A DNA stretch of 64,000 bases, from assembly GCF_000423285.1 (NCBI RefSeq), contig NZ_AUHR01000015.1:21434-85433 (forward strand). Reading direction: 5' to 3'. Under the pieces are notes generated by a model. The model ran no database searches. It worked only from the letters and a program-made list of their open reading frames with translations, and had not been told where the DNA came from. The DNA comes from Laribacter hongkongensis DSM 14985 (GTDB taxonomy: Bacteria > Pseudomonadota > Gammaproteobacteria > Burkholderiales > Aquaspirillaceae). Shown in pieces: positions 51,486 through 60,450 of the stretch; position 1 is the first letter of the stretch; each line of letters starts with the position of its first letter. A program made the position numbers and the translations under genes.

Positions 51486-51872
51486 ATGACTCACGCTAAA
51501 AAATCCTCTCTGGAGGTTCTGGGGCCAGAGCGCCGCCGCCGCTGGTCCATCGAAGAAAAACTGGCGATGGTCAGGGAAAGCTTCGAGCCTGGCCAGACTG
51601 TATCGCTGGTGGCCCGCCGTCATGGCATCAACCCGAGTCAGCTCTTCCATTGGCGCAAGCTCCATCAGGATGGCCGCCTGTCAGCGGTCAGTGCAGGCGA
51701 AGCCGTGGTGCCGGCCTCGGAGCTGGCCGAGGCCATGAAGCAGATTCGGGAGCTGCAGCGCCTGCTGGGCAAGAAAACCATGGAAGCGGAAATTCTCAGG
51801 GAAGCCGTGGAGGTTGCCCGCTCGCGAAAATGGATTGCGCGCTTGCCCTTGTTGCCGGAGGACGACCGGTGA
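51486..51872 (+). CDS. Transposase OrfA of the IS2-like element
   Basis: A 128-residue DNA-binding protein with a helix-turn-helix ([20 protein letters not shown]) and a C-terminal coiled coil ([15 protein letters not shown]). The [10 protein letters not shown] segment covers the region where IS2-type elements frameshift into OrfB. Confidence 0.88.
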   Translation: MTHAKKSSLEVLGPERRRRWSIEEKLAMVRESFEPGQTVSLVARRHGINPSQLFHWRKLHQDGRLSAVSAGEAVVPASELAEAMKQIRELQRLLGKKTMEAEILREAVEVARSRKWIARLPLLPEDDR

Positions 51873-52708
51873 AACAGGTCAGTGACTGCCTTGGCATCGC
51901 GCGCTCCCATCTGGCGGTCCGAAGCCGACGCACGGCTGATTGGCGAGACGGTCGCCGATACCGGCAGCCGGATGATGCTGACCTGATTGCAGATCTGAAG
52001 ACGCTTGTCAGTGACTTGCCCAGCTACGGCTACCGTCGGGCCTGGGGACTCTTGCGGCGTCAGCGGCAAAGGCTTGGGCAAGCACCGGTCAACGCCAAGC
52101 GGGTTTACCGGGTGATGAAACAGCATGCCTTGCTGCTCAGCCGTCGTATAAAACAGCCTGGAGTGCAGCGTCGGCATGAAGGGCGAGTGGCCGTGGCAAA
52201 CAGTAACACCCGCTGGTGCTCCGATGGATTCGAGGTCAAATGCGACGACGGTGACAAGCTCCGGGTCACCTTTGCGCTGGATTGCTGTGACCGGGAAGTC
52301 ATGAGCTGGGTAGCCAGTCTTGCCGGCTACCGGGGTGACGACGTCCGGAACGTCATGCTGGAGGCAGTGGAGCAGCGCTTCGGTCTGGCCAGACTCCCGG
52401 TGCCGATAGAATGGCTGAGTGACAACGGGTCGGCCTATACGGCAGAGGCCACCCGCAAGTTCGCACGGGAGCTGGGGCTTGTGCCGGTGACGACACCGGT
52501 ATGTAGCCCGCAGAGCAACGGGATGGCCGAGAGTCTGGTGAAGACCATCAAGCGGGATTATGTTGCGCACATGCCGAAACCTGACGCCGCAACCGCCTTG
52601 CGAAACCTTGGGATTGCCTTTGAGCATTACAACGAGCATCACCCGCACAGTGCGCTGAAATACCGTGCTCCACGGGAGTTTCGACGCCTGGCGGTCATCT
52701 CAATCTAA
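51830..52708 (+). CDS. Transposase OrfB of the IS2-like element
   Basis: A 292-residue DDE transposase, close to the 301 of IS2 OrfB. The catalytic region has [20 protein letters not shown] and [19 protein letters not shown] with the final Glu. It overlaps orfA by 43 bases in another frame. Confidence 0.88.
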   Translation: MDCALALVAGGRPVKQVSDCLGIARSHLAVRSRRTADWRDGRRYRQPDDADLIADLKTLVSDLPSYGYRRAWGLLRRQRQRLGQAPVNAKRVYRVMKQHALLLSRRIKQPGVQRRHEGRVAVANSNTRWCSDGFEVKCDDGDKLRVTFALDCCDREVMSWVASLAGYRGDDVRNVMLEAVEQRFGLARLPVPIEWLSDNGSAYTAEATRKFARELGLVPVTTPVCSPQSNGMAESLVKTIKRDYVAHMPKPDAATALRNLGIAFEHYNEHHPHSALKYRAPREFRRLAVISI

Positions 52709-52745
52709 CGGGGAATGAGTGTCCTGTAATACGGGGGCAAATCCA

Positions 52746-53073
52746 CGGCTGCAGGGTTGGTCGTCCACCCGGATCGTGGCAGCCAATACGCCAGTGATGC
52801 TTACCGCACGTTGCTGGCCCGGCATGGCCTCCGGGTGAGCATGAGACGCAAAGGAAATTGCTGGGACAACGCAGTGATGGAGCGCTTCTTCCTGAACCTG
52901 AAGATGGAACGGATCTGGCAGCGCGATTATGCCAACCACGGCGAGGCTACCCGGGACGTTACGGACTACATCGTCGGCTCCTACAACGATGAGCGACTGC
53001 ACTCGAAGCTGGGCTATCTGTCACCCAACGCTTACGAGCGGACTACTGCCACAAAACATCCCGATAGGGTGTT
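52746..53073 (+). pseudogene. Transposase OrfB of element A, 3' part
   Basis: Continues OrfB of element A after the IS2-like insertion: VVHPDRGSQYASDAYR has the second Asp and GNCWDNAVMERFF the final Glu of the DDE triad. The family-like sequence stops near NAYERTTATKHP, where element C begins. Confidence 0.8.
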
Positions 53074-53133
53074 TGGACTGCCCCGGCTCTTGTAGGCAAT
53101 CCTGCCCTATGAGTTGAGCATAGGAGGATGTCC

Positions 53134-53417
53134 ATGAGCACACAGCGTTTCACCCCTGAATTCAAAGAAGAGGCCGTCAAGCAGGTCACTGAGCGCGGTT
53201 ACTCTGTTGCCGAGGTTTCCGCCCGGCTTGGGGTTTCCAGCCACAGCCTGTACAAATGGTGAAAGCAGTCAGCCCGGACAACCCGGAGAGACAGGCTGCC
53301 GGGCTGATCGAGGCCGGGAGCGAAATTCTTCGCCTGAAGGTGCAACTGCGTCGCACAGAAGAAGAGCGGGATATTCCAAAAAAAGCCGCTCGGTACTTTG
53401 CCAGGGAGTCCGGGTAA
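53134..53417 (+). pseudogene. Transposase OrfA of element C, frameshifted
   Basis: MSTQRFTPEFKEEAVKQV starts in one frame and stops at TGA after SLYKW. The continuation (VKAVSPDNPERQAAGLIEAG, ending ARYFARESG) is in another frame. A single G lost from TGGGTGAAA near 53262 explains the break. Confidence 0.8.
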
Positions 53418-53619
53418 GGTACCGCTTCATGAACGAGCATCGACACACGTGGCCGCTGACGACCATGTGCCGTTTACTGCAAGTTGCCCGTGCCGGCTTC
53501 TGTCAATGGCTGCATCGTCCCGAGTCTGATCACGCCAGGGAAGATGCCAGGTTGCTGGCGTTGATTCGCGACTCCTGGCGAGCCAGTGGCGGGGTGTACG
53601 GGTCGCGTCAGGTGCCGGG
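53414..53619 (+). pseudogene. Transposase OrfB of element C, 5' fragment
   Basis: Encodes the start of an IS3 OrfB (YRFMNEHRHTWPLTTMCRLL through SGGVYGSRQ). It is truncated by the left end of element E at 53620. Confidence 0.8.
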
Positions 53620-53653
53620 TAAATCGCCCCGGGTTTCGTGGAGGCTCCGACGT
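53620..53653 (+). mobile_element. IS3-family element E, left tip
   Basis: Its first bases, TAAATCGCCCCGGGTTTCGT, match the inverted right end of element E (TGAACCACCCCGAGTTTCGC read inward at 56139). It is separated from the rest of the element by element D, inserted after ACGT (53650-53653). Confidence 0.75.
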
Positions 53654-53714
53654 CCCCCCGGAATTGAGTAGCGCCCAGTTTTAGAGTCCAATCAACCCCA
53701 CATGGAGATTGGAC

Positions 53715-53978
53715 ATGAAGAAACGATTCACCGAAGAACAGATCATCGGCTTCTTGCGCGAAGCAGAAGCCATCATGCCCATTGCAGAGCTGTGCCGCAG
53801 GCACGCTTTCCCGGAAGGCAGCCATTACCTCTGGCGCAACAAGTTCGGCGGAATGAATGTCTAGGAGGCCAAGCGCCTCAAAGAGCTGGAGACCGAGAAT
53901 GCGCGGCTGAAGAAGCTCCTGGCCGAAACGATGCTCGAGAACGAGATTGCCAAAGAGGCCCTGCGAAAAAAGTGGTGA
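53715..53978 (+). pseudogene. Transposase OrfA of element D, with a nonsense codon
   Basis: Starts MKKRFTEEQIIGFLREAEA, typical of IS51-type OrfA. A TAG at 53862-53864 interrupts it after GGMNV, where relatives have Ser (TCG). The remainder EAKRLKELETENARLKKLL continues in frame to the TGA at 53976. Confidence 0.85.
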
Positions 53979-54835
53979 GCGCACCGTCACGGCGGGAGCT
54001 GGTGCGCCATCTGGTGGGCAAAGGGCTCAGTGAGCGTCGATCACTGCGTCTGGCCGGCATGAGCCCCGGTTCATTCCGTTACCAGCCCGCCACCGACCGC
54101 AATGCCGCCCTGAAAGCGCAGATCATCGCGCTTGCGCAACGGCACCGACGCTACGGTGCCGGCATGATCTATTTGAAGCTGCGGCAGAGCGGCATGGTGG
54201 TCAATCACAAGCGGGTGGATCGGCTTTATGCCGAGGCGGGTCTGCAAATTCGCCGGCGCAAGCGCAAGAAAATCCCCGTGGCAGACCGTCACCCACTGGC
54301 CCGCCCCTTGGCCGCCAACCAGGTCTGGTCGATGGACTTTGTGTTCGACCGGACGGCAGAGGGGCGTGCCATCAAGAATCTGACGGTGGTCGATGATGCC
54401 ACGCATGAAGCAGTTGCCATTGTTCCGGAACGGGCGATGGGCGGCCTGCATCTGACGCGCGTCCTCGACAAGCTGGCGAAGACACGCGGCTTGCCCAAAG
54501 CCATCCGGACTGATAACGGCAAGGAATTCTGCAGCCGTGCGATGTTGAGCTGGGCACACGCCCGTGGTGTGCAACTCTTTCTCACCGAACCGGGTAAGCC
54601 CAATCAGAACGCTTACATCGAATCGTTCAACGGGCGTTTCCGGGACGAGTGCCTGAATGAACACTGGTTCACCAGCCTGCGCCATGCCCAGGTCGTTATC
54701 GAAGCCTGGCGTAGGGAATACAACAACGAAAGGCCGAAGAGGGCACTGGGTGGTTTGACGCCAGCAGCCTATGCCGAATCTCTCGCAGAGAAATCAGGTA
54801 AATTAAGCTCGGACTCTAAAGCCCGCTGCTACTGA
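53975..54835 (+). CDS. Transposase OrfB of element D
   Basis: About 286 residues of an open DDE integrase frame. It has VWSMDFVFD (first Asp), RTDNGKEF (second Asp) and NAYIESFNGRFRDECL (Glu). It begins at GTG codons overlapping the orfA stop. With orfA interrupted, the element is probably not mobile unless OrfA is supplied by a related copy. Confidence 0.85.
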   Translation: MSAPSRRELVRHLVGKGLSERRSLRLAGMSPGSFRYQPATDRNAALKAQIIALAQRHRRYGAGMIYLKLRQSGMVVNHKRVDRLYAEAGLQIRRRKRKKIPVADRHPLARPLAANQVWSMDFVFDRTAEGRAIKNLTVVDDATHEAVAIVPERAMGGLHLTRVLDKLAKTRGLPKAIRTDNGKEFCSRAMLSWAHARGVQLFLTEPGKPNQNAYIESFNGRFRDECLNEHWFTSLRHAQVVIEAWRREYNNERPKRALGGLTPAAYAESLAEKSGKLSSDSKARCY

Positions 54836-54877
54836 AAACGGGGGAACGTCGCCTCCCTCACTTGAGAGAATGGAGCC

Positions 54878-55201
54878 ATGACAAAGTCAATGAAATTTTC
54901 CCCCGAAGTCCGCGAGCGCGCCGTGCGGATGGTGTCCGACGCCAAGGACCAGTACGAGTCGCAGTGGGCTGCGATCGTCTCCATCGCCGGCAAGATCGGC
55001 TGCACGCCCGAGTCCCTGCGACGCTGGATTCGCCAGCAAGAGCGTGACACGGGGCAGCGCCCCGGAACGACCGGTGCGGAGGCCGCCCGGGTCAAGGCGC
55101 TAGAACGAGAAGTCCGTGAGCTGAAGAAAGCCAATGAAATCCTGCGTCTGGCCAGCGCGTATTTCGCGCAGGCGGAGCTCGACCGCCGCATCAAGTCGTG
55201 A
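54878..55201 (+). CDS. Transposase OrfA of element E
   Basis: A 107-residue IS3-type OrfA ([19 protein letters not shown]) ending in a coiled coil ([17 protein letters not shown]). The stop overlaps orfB by 4 bases (GTGA). GAGAATGGAGCC precedes the ATG. Confidence 0.88.
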   Translation: MTKSMKFSPEVRERAVRMVSDAKDQYESQWAAIVSIAGKIGCTPESLRRWIRQQERDTGQRPGTTGAEAARVKALEREVRELKKANEILRLASAYFAQAELDRRIKS

Positions 55202-56100
55202 ATGCCTTCATCGATACCCACCGGGCGCGATTGGGGATCGAGCCGATCTGCCGTGTACTGCAGGTCGCCCCTTCGGCCTGTCGCAGACAGGCTGCCCGGC
55301 AACGTAACCCGGCATTACGCAGCAATCGCGCAATCCGTGACGAACAATTGAGCGAGAAGATCGATCGTGTCTGGCAGCTCAACCATCAGGTGTACGGTGC
55401 GGCCAAGGTCTGGCGTCAGCTGAAACGCGAGGGGCAGCACGCGGCACGCTGTACGGTCGAGCGACTGATGCGGCGATTGGGTTTGCGCGGAGTGACGCGC
55501 GGCAAGGCGGTGCGGACGACTCGGCCAGACCCGGCCGCCACGTGCCCGCAGGACCATGTAAACCGGCAATTCGTGGCCGAGCGGCCAAACCAGCTCTGGG
55601 TCTCCGACTTTACCTGCGTCTCGACCTGGCAAGGCTTTGTCTGCGTGGCTTTCGTGGTGGACGTGTTCGCACGCTACATCGTCGGCTGGCGGGGCAGCCG
55701 CAGCATGCACACCGAGTTCGTGCTGGATGCCCTGGAACAGGCACTCTGGGCCCGCCAACCGATGCGGGATGCGATGATCCATCACAGTGACTGCGGATCG
55801 CAATATGTATCGATCCGCTATACCGGGCGACTGGCCGAAGCCGGTATCGAACCCTCGGTCGGCAGTACCGGAGACAGTTACGACAATGCGCTGCCGGAAA
55901 CCATCAACGGTCTGTACAAGACGGAGGTCATCCATCGTCGCGGGCCATGGAAGAACATGGAGGCGGTGGAGTTGGCAACGCTGGAATGGGTTTCGTGGTT
56001 CAATCATCACTGTTTGCTGGCCCCGCCAGGCTACATTCCTCCGGCGGAGGCTGAAGCAAACTACTACCGCAGTCTGAGCGAGCAGGCCGTGCCGGCCTGA
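55198..56100 (+). CDS. Transposase OrfB of element E
   Basis: A 300-residue DDE transposase with [13 protein letters not shown] (first Asp), [11 protein letters not shown] (second Asp) and [13 protein letters not shown] (Glu). Close relatives usually read HHSDRGSQY and DNALAETING, so Arg-to-Cys and Ala-to-Pro changes flank two catalytic residues and may reduce activity. Confidence 0.87.
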   Translation: MNAFIDTHRARLGIEPICRVLQVAPSACRRQAARQRNPALRSNRAIRDEQLSEKIDRVWQLNHQVYGAAKVWRQLKREGQHAARCTVERLMRRLGLRGVTRGKAVRTTRPDPAATCPQDHVNRQFVAERPNQLWVSDFTCVSTWQGFVCVAFVVDVFARYIVGWRGSRSMHTEFVLDALEQALWARQPMRDAMIHHSDCGSQYVSIRYTGRLAEAGIEPSVGSTGDSYDNALPETINGLYKTEVIHRRGPWKNMEAVELATLEWVSWFNHHCLLAPPGYIPPAEAEANYYRSLSEQAVPA

Positions 56101-56139
56101 CTCACACAAAATGGCCTCCGCGAAACTCGGGGTGGTTCA

Positions 56140-56619
56140 GACCAGACCTGGGTGACGGACATTACTTGCATCCGTACCTGGCAGGGCTGGCTGTATCTGG
56201 CGGTGGTGATCGACTTGTTCTCACGCAAGGTGGTGGGCTGGTCAATGAAACCGACATTGAGCCGTAAATTGGCGTTGGATGCGCTGCTGATAGCACTGTA
56301 GCGGCGCAAACCTGCTGGTCGCGAGCTGGTCCATTCAGATCAGGGCTCGCAATATGGCAGTGATGACTGGCGCCGTTTCTGCCTCTCCCGCAACCTTGAA
56401 CCCAGCATGAGTCGACGTGGCAACTGCCAGGATAATGCCGTGGCAGAGTTCTTCTTCAGCAGCTTGAAGAAGGAGCGTATCTGCAAACGGATTTACAAAA
56501 CCCGCGACCTGGCCAAGTCAGATGTATTCGATTACATCGAAGCTTTTTACAATCGAACCCGCTGCCACAGTCACCTGGGCGGCATCAGTCCCGAGGCCTT
56601 TGAGCGGGCCTCGGCGTGA
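56140..56619 (+). pseudogene. Transposase OrfB of element C, 3' fragment
   Basis: Continues OrfB from [20 protein letters not shown], with HSDQGSQYGS and GNCQDNAVAEFFF. An in-frame TAG at about 56299 (after DALLIAL) breaks it further. The stretch joining it to the 5' fragment is missing, so a deletion accompanied or followed the insertion of element E. Confidence 0.82.
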
Positions 56620-56654
56620 GGTAGGAGTTTGTCTACTGACCCCGGGACAGTCCA
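56140..56654 (+). mobile_element. IS3-family element C, 3' remnant
   Basis: The distal part of element C after element E, ending at the inverted repeat GGGACAGTCCA (56644-56654). Confidence 0.75.
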
Positions 56655-56868
56655 AAAACTATCGGACTCGAGGCTACAGCTCCCGAGCGTATTATTTAGG
56701 CAACTTTGCGCGAGTTAACCTACGCTTGGATCCATGACAGCCCCAGACAGAGAGCGGTGCACTCTGCATCACTAACAGGTACAGGTAGCATACCTGTCTC
56801 CATTACAAGCCGCTGAATAGCCTTCAGCGTGTCGTACTTTCACTGAACAACGTACTGGGGTTACACAA
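56655..56868. other. Non-coding region between IS elements and flagellar genes
   Basis: About 215 bases with no gene or terminator that I can recognise. It may include decayed ends of element A. Confidence 0.4.
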
Positions 56869-57207
56869 CTAGCTTCTATAAGCCCGATTAATCCGAGCTA
56901 CTTGGCGATCCCTATTTGTCAGCTCAGCAAGTTGCCCCCCCACATAATCACGCCGCACTTCTACCGCCTCCATCAACAGGGAAAACCGATTAACTACAAC
57001 CTGCAGACGATGCTTGGCTAATACATCAAGCAGATGGTTTTCAAGAAAAGAGCCTAGCACCTGTTCAGCCCGAAAAAACGCATTTAACTGTGCACTAAAG
57101 CGCTCCATGTCAACCGCAGAATGAAGATTCTCCAAGGCTATTAGGCTCGACTCAAGATCATCCAGCAGTACTGAAGAAGCTACAGGTTTAGACAGTAACG
57201 GCGCCAT
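56869..57207 (-). CDS. FliT-like flagellar export chaperone
   Basis: A 112-residue mostly helical protein. It lies directly after fliS in the fliD-fliS-fliT position and overlaps fliS by 20 bases. FliT proteins keep FliD unfolded for export and are poorly conserved, so the name rests mainly on size, helical character and position. It is the last gene of the flagellar run before the insertion sequences. Confidence 0.55.
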   Translation of the reverse strand: MAPLLSKPVASSVLLDDLESSLIALENLHSAVDMERFSAQLNAFFRAEQVLGSFLENHLLDVLAKHRLQVVVNRFSLLMEAVEVRRDYVGGQLAELTNRDRQVARINRAYRS

Positions 57208-57628
57208 GATTGCTCCCTAGCCCTTTACCACCGGCTCGTTGCTGGTGCCCCAATTCTTCCCATGCCTCTCTAACAGTTTCCAGCAAAACAGCGACTTCGT
57301 CCAACTTACCTTGGATATTCGAGGAGGATCCTTCCATCAAGCGGCGCTTCGCATAATCGTACAGCGCAGCAAGATTTACTGAGATTTCTCCTCCACGAGC
57401 ATGATCCAAGGTGATTTCAAGCTCGCTAATGATATCCAGTGCCCTGTTCAAACATGCTCCTTTTTTGGTGTACTGCCCCGCCTCAATAGCCAAGGAAGCT
57501 TCTCGAATCGAACGGATTGCTCCTGCATACAGCATTTCCACCAATTCGGCAGGGTTGGCTCCCAAGAGCCTAGCTTCCAAGACATCATTTTCATATACAC
57601 GTGTAAATTGCCGAAGATTTCTTTGCAT
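57188..57628 (-). CDS. fliS: Flagellin export chaperone FliS
   Basis: Binds the flagellin C-terminus before export. It has 146 residues from the ATG at 57628 (an upstream GTG at 57646 is possible). The family motif around ANPAELVEMLYAGAIRSIREA is clear, followed by NRALDIISELEITLD. It lies 34 bases after fliD. Confidence 0.9.
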   Translation of the reverse strand: MQRNLRQFTRVYENDVLEARLLGANPAELVEMLYAGAIRSIREASLAIEAGQYTKKGACLNRALDIISELEITLDHARGGEISVNLAALYDYAKRRLMEGSSSNIQGKLDEVAVLLETVREAWEELGHQQRAGGKGLGSNHGAVTV

Positions 57629-57662
57629 AAACCTGACCACATTCACCTGAAATTACGCAATA

Positions 57663-58937
57663 TCACAAGCGGAGCATGCTCTTCATGCGGGAAAGTGACT
57701 GCTGCATTTTAGCCAGAGCAACATCCAATGCGGTGTATTGCTTCCTCAGTGCCGCCTCTGTTTTTTCAAGACGCACATTCATGCTATCCTGCTGATTCTG
57801 ATTTGTTTTTATCCTGCTGTCCAATACTTCTTGCCGACCATCCACTAGCCCACCGTCATGGAGCATGGAATCGACCATTTTATTTATCTGCGCAGAAGTC
57901 GCGGTCAAATTCTTTTTAACGGTATCTGGATCATCTTTAAATGCCTTCTCGAATTTACTCTTGGTAAATTTGAGCTTTCCATCCACCCCGACTTCAACCC
58001 CCATCATGGCAAGTGGAGCCATGCTGGTTGCACCTTCGGGTCGATATACGGATGAATACAAATTATCTTTTATCGATCGCATAAGGCCATCACCCTTGAA
58101 TGACCCAGTTGACATTTGAGTTGTCAGTCCCACTACTTCGTTATAGGCATTAACAAAGTCTTCGACCCCTTGAGCAATAGCATCATTATCTTGCTCAACA
58201 TTAACAGAGAAGCTTCCAATCTTACTAATTGAAAGGCTTACCCCGGGAATAACATCATCAATTTTGTTGCCTGCGCTTTTAACGACCACTCCGTTTACAT
58301 TAACCACTGCATCTTTGCCCGGCTGGTTGTTTTGAACCGTAATACCAGCTCCGAAATTAAAATCCGTATCAGAATAGCCAGCGACTTCACCGCTCTGCTT
58401 TGAGGTAAAAACAATCTTTTCCCCTCCTGACGACTTAACTAGGGCGGCTGATACTTTCATGCCGGGCTCAGCATTAATTTTACCAACCAAGTCTTTAACT
58501 GACATGGTAACAGGCGCGCTGCCTAAAGTAATTTCAGTCCCCGCCACAGTTATTTTTTCTGGTAGCGTCACATTTCCATTGATATCCGGCGAAAGACTGC
58601 TTACATCCAGACTGTCTACCCTCGACTGTGCAATCTGTGTAACGGAAACATTGTACATCCCCGGCACTGCACCACCATTTACCGTCACACGTCCAACGGT
58701 ATCATCACTCCCCGTTGCTTTAATCGAATTAAAAAAATCCGGTCTACCCAACGCGGCTGCTTTTTCCTTAAAGCTAGATAGCGCATTTTTAATCTTGCCA
58801 AGATCAGAAACCTGAGTATCCAAATCTTTTTTTTGCTGCTCAAGTTTTTGCAATGGGCGCTTCTCTATTGCCATCAGGCTACTGATAATACCTTCCAAAT
58901 CTAAGCCAGAACCTACGCCAGCAGAGCTGATTCCCAT
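57663..58937 (-). CDS. fliD: Flagellar filament cap FliD (HAP2)
   Basis: The filament cap that folds incoming flagellin. It has 424 residues, with the N-terminal SSAGVGSGLDLEGIISSLMAIE motif, a coiled coil at about 30-60, and a C-terminal helical region rich in Gln and Met (MQQSLSRMKSMLRL end). AGGAGG precedes the ATG at 58937. It is shorter than enterobacterial FliD (about 470), mainly in the middle domain. Confidence 0.93.
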   Translation of the reverse strand: MGISSAGVGSGLDLEGIISSLMAIEKRPLQKLEQQKKDLDTQVSDLGKIKNALSSFKEKAAALGRPDFFNSIKATGSDDTVGRVTVNGGAVPGMYNVSVTQIAQSRVDSLDVSSLSPDINGNVTLPEKITVAGTEITLGSAPVTMSVKDLVGKINAEPGMKVSAALVKSSGGEKIVFTSKQSGEVAGYSDTDFNFGAGITVQNNQPGKDAVVNVNGVVVKSAGNKIDDVIPGVSLSISKIGSFSVNVEQDNDAIAQGVEDFVNAYNEVVGLTTQMSTGSFKGDGLMRSIKDNLYSSVYRPEGATSMAPLAMMGVEVGVDGKLKFTKSKFEKAFKDDPDTVKKNLTATSAQINKMVDSMLHDGGLVDGRQEVLDSRIKTNQNQQDSMNVRLEKTEAALRKQYTALDVALAKMQQSLSRMKSMLRL

Positions 58938-59025
58938 CACAACCTCCTAGTTGACTTAAAACGAGTCACTGAAAACACTCAAAACAACCGCCCAGATGCG
59001 ACTCTTGTGAGAATTCTCTCGCAAG

Positions 59026-59433
59026 TTACACTTTTTCTGAAAGCAGTACGCCCCGCAACTCGTCAAATACTTTGACGAACCTTACAATTTCCTCGCTTGG
59101 AATCTGCCGGATTACTTCCTTTGTTTCCTTGTCGACAATCTTGACCAACTTCAATTTAGTGTCGTCATCAATAGTAAACAACAGATCACTTTTCATTAAA
59201 CCCATAGTGTAATTGAGTGAATCCACAACCTCTTTCGTTTCATTTTGATTTATAGGCTTTTCATACTCAGCGGTCAGGGCGGGCTTGGCAGCATCTCCCG
59301 TTAACGGTACCGCCTTAGCTGTTTCCGATTGGATGCTTGGTTTGCGCCCGGCCATCGGTACGAGATAATCGAATCTCGCAATATCGCCCTGACTCGATAC
59401 CGTGACACTAGGTTGATTGGGTAAAACCTGCAT
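59026..59433 (-). CDS. flaG: FlaG family protein
   Basis: A 135-residue protein of the FlaG family, thought to affect filament length. The C-terminal half (LNYTMGLMKSDLLFTIDDDT, VIRQIPSEEIVRF) is the conserved domain and the N-terminal half is unstructured. GGAG is 8 bases before the ATG at 59433; the frame is open upstream without a site. It lies between fliC and fliD. Confidence 0.88.
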   Translation of the reverse strand: MQVLPNQPSVTVSSQGDIARFDYLVPMAGRKPSIQSETAKAVPLTGDAAKPALTAEYEKPINQNETKEVVDSLNYTMGLMKSDLLFTIDDDTKLKLVKIVDKETKEVIRQIPSEEIVRFVKVFDELRGVLLSEKV

Positions 59434-59464
59434 GACATTGCTCCGTTCAAATATGGTCAGAATG

Positions 59465-59500
59465 AAAAACCGCCCGAGCACATATCATTCACCCGAGCGG
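59465..59500 (-). terminator. Terminator after fliC
   Basis: On the minus strand, arms 59492-59500 and 59470-59478 form a 9-bp stem with two wobble pairs, followed by five T. It separates the highly expressed flagellin gene from flaG. Confidence 0.75.
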
Positions 59501-59521
59501 CCTTGTATTAATCGAACCTAG

Positions 59522-60346
59522 TTAACGCAAAAGGCTCATTGCAGCGTTCGGCAACTGGTTAGCCTGCGATAGCATGGCGGTACCAGCTTGCTGGATGATC
59601 TGGTTACGCGTCATATTGGCAGTTTCTGCAGCAAAGTCGGTATCCATAATGCGGCTCTTAGAGGCTGAAAGGTTTTCCACAAAACTCTGAAGATTCGAGA
59701 CCACTGCCGAGAAGCGGTTCTGGGCAGCACCCAAGTTAGCACGCATATTGGAAATATTCGCCAAGTCGACATCCAACATATTGATTGCAGTAAGTGCATC
59801 TCCTGCAGTTGCCAAGGTAACTGTAGTTGCTGCCTGACTAAAAGCTGCACTTGCCATCTGTACTGTGATCTGGTTATCAGCAGTAGTGCCCGCTCCCACT
59901 TGAAAGGTGAATGACTTAGTGTTTGTAGGATCAAACAGTGCCTGCCCATTAAACTTCGAGCCACTCAACAAGCGACTATTTTCAGCAGCTAGCGAATCAA
60001 GCTCCAGCTTGATCTGTGCAAAGTTAGCGGTCGACGTAGTAGCATTAGCGGCTTGCACCGACAACTCACGCATACGTTGGGTATTGCTTTCCATCTGCCC
60101 CAGAACACCTTCAGCAGTCTGGGCCAATGAAAGAGCATCATTGGCATTGCGTATGGCTTGGTTACCGCCACGAATTTGCGACGTCATCCCTGAGGCAATT
60201 GCCAGACCTGCAGCATCGTCCTTTGCACTGTTCACACGCAAACCACTGGACAAACGCTGCAGAGAGGTGGACAGCGCATCCGTTGAGGTGTTCAGGTTAC
60301 GCTGCGCATTCAAAGACGAGACATTGGTATTGACAAAGAGGGCCAT
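59522..60346 (-). CDS. fliC: Flagellin
   Basis: The filament subunit, 274 residues. It has the conserved N-terminal helix (MALFVNTNVSSLNAQRNL, RLSSGLRVNSAKDDAAGLA) and C-terminal helix (MTRNQIIQQAGTAMLSQANQ). The surface-exposed middle (about 150-200) is short and rich in Ser and Thr (TTVTLATAGDALTA), suited to O-glycosylation. It has only five lysines. GGAGAG sets the ATG at 60346. A sigma-28 promoter lies 78 bases upstream. Confidence 0.96.
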   Translation of the reverse strand: MALFVNTNVSSLNAQRNLNTSTDALSTSLQRLSSGLRVNSAKDDAAGLAIASGMTSQIRGGNQAIRNANDALSLAQTAEGVLGQMESNTQRMRELSVQAANATTSTANFAQIKLELDSLAAENSRLLSGSKFNGQALFDPTNTKSFTFQVGAGTTADNQITVQMASAAFSQAATTVTLATAGDALTAINMLDVDLANISNMRANLGAAQNRFSAVVSNLQSFVENLSASKSRIMDTDFAAETANMTRNQIIQQAGTAMLSQANQLPNAAMSLLR

Positions 60347-60423
60347 GGTTACTCTCCAAAATTGGGTAAGAAGCTCTTGCTCACACCGGCTGAAATATAG
60401 ATCAACCAACCGATCTATTCGTG

Positions 60424-60450
60424 TTATCGGTCAGACATCTACAAACTTTA
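60424..60450 (-). promoter_or_regulatory. Sigma-28 (FliA) promoter of fliC
   Basis: Read on the minus strand: TAAA (60450-60447), exactly 15 bases, then ACCGATAA (60431-60424), against the consensus TAAA-N15-GCCGATAA. The -35 lies in the last codons of the upstream glycosyltransferase gene and the -10 directly follows its stop. Confidence 0.85.

Larger units (their letters stand above)
51416..52745 (+). mobile_element. IS2-like element, complete (1330 bp), with 5-bp target duplication
   Basis: The ends are inverted repeats: the left starts TGGATGAGCCCCC and the right, read inward, TGGATTTGCCCCC, with ACAGGACAC shared further in. It is flanked by CGGCT at 51411-51415 and 52746-52750. IS2 itself is 1331 bp and makes 5-bp duplications. 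Both orfs are open, so it may be active. Confidence 0.93.
53074..53619 (+). mobile_element. IS3-family element C, 5' remnant
   Basis: Left end TGGACTGCCCCGG at 53074 matches the inverted right end at 56654 (TGGACTGTCCCGG read inward). It is cut at 53619 by element E, and about 85 codons of its orfB are missing between the two halves. Its own insertion truncated element A. Confidence 0.75.
53654..54845 (+). mobile_element. IS3-family element D (IS51/IS407-type), inserted in element E
   Basis: The two ends carry inverted repeats (CCCCCCGG on the left, TCCCCCG read inward on the right, both followed by TTTAGAGTCC about 30 bases in). ACGT flanks it on both sides (53650-53653, 54846-54849). That fits a 4-bp duplication but ACGT is itself a palindrome, so the exact ends are uncertain. 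Confidence 0.75.
54850..56139 (+). mobile_element. IS3-family element E, main part
   Basis: The rest of element E with both orfs and the right end (TGAACCACCCCGAG read inward) at 56139. Without element D it would be about 1324 bp. It lies inside element C. Confidence 0.8.
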
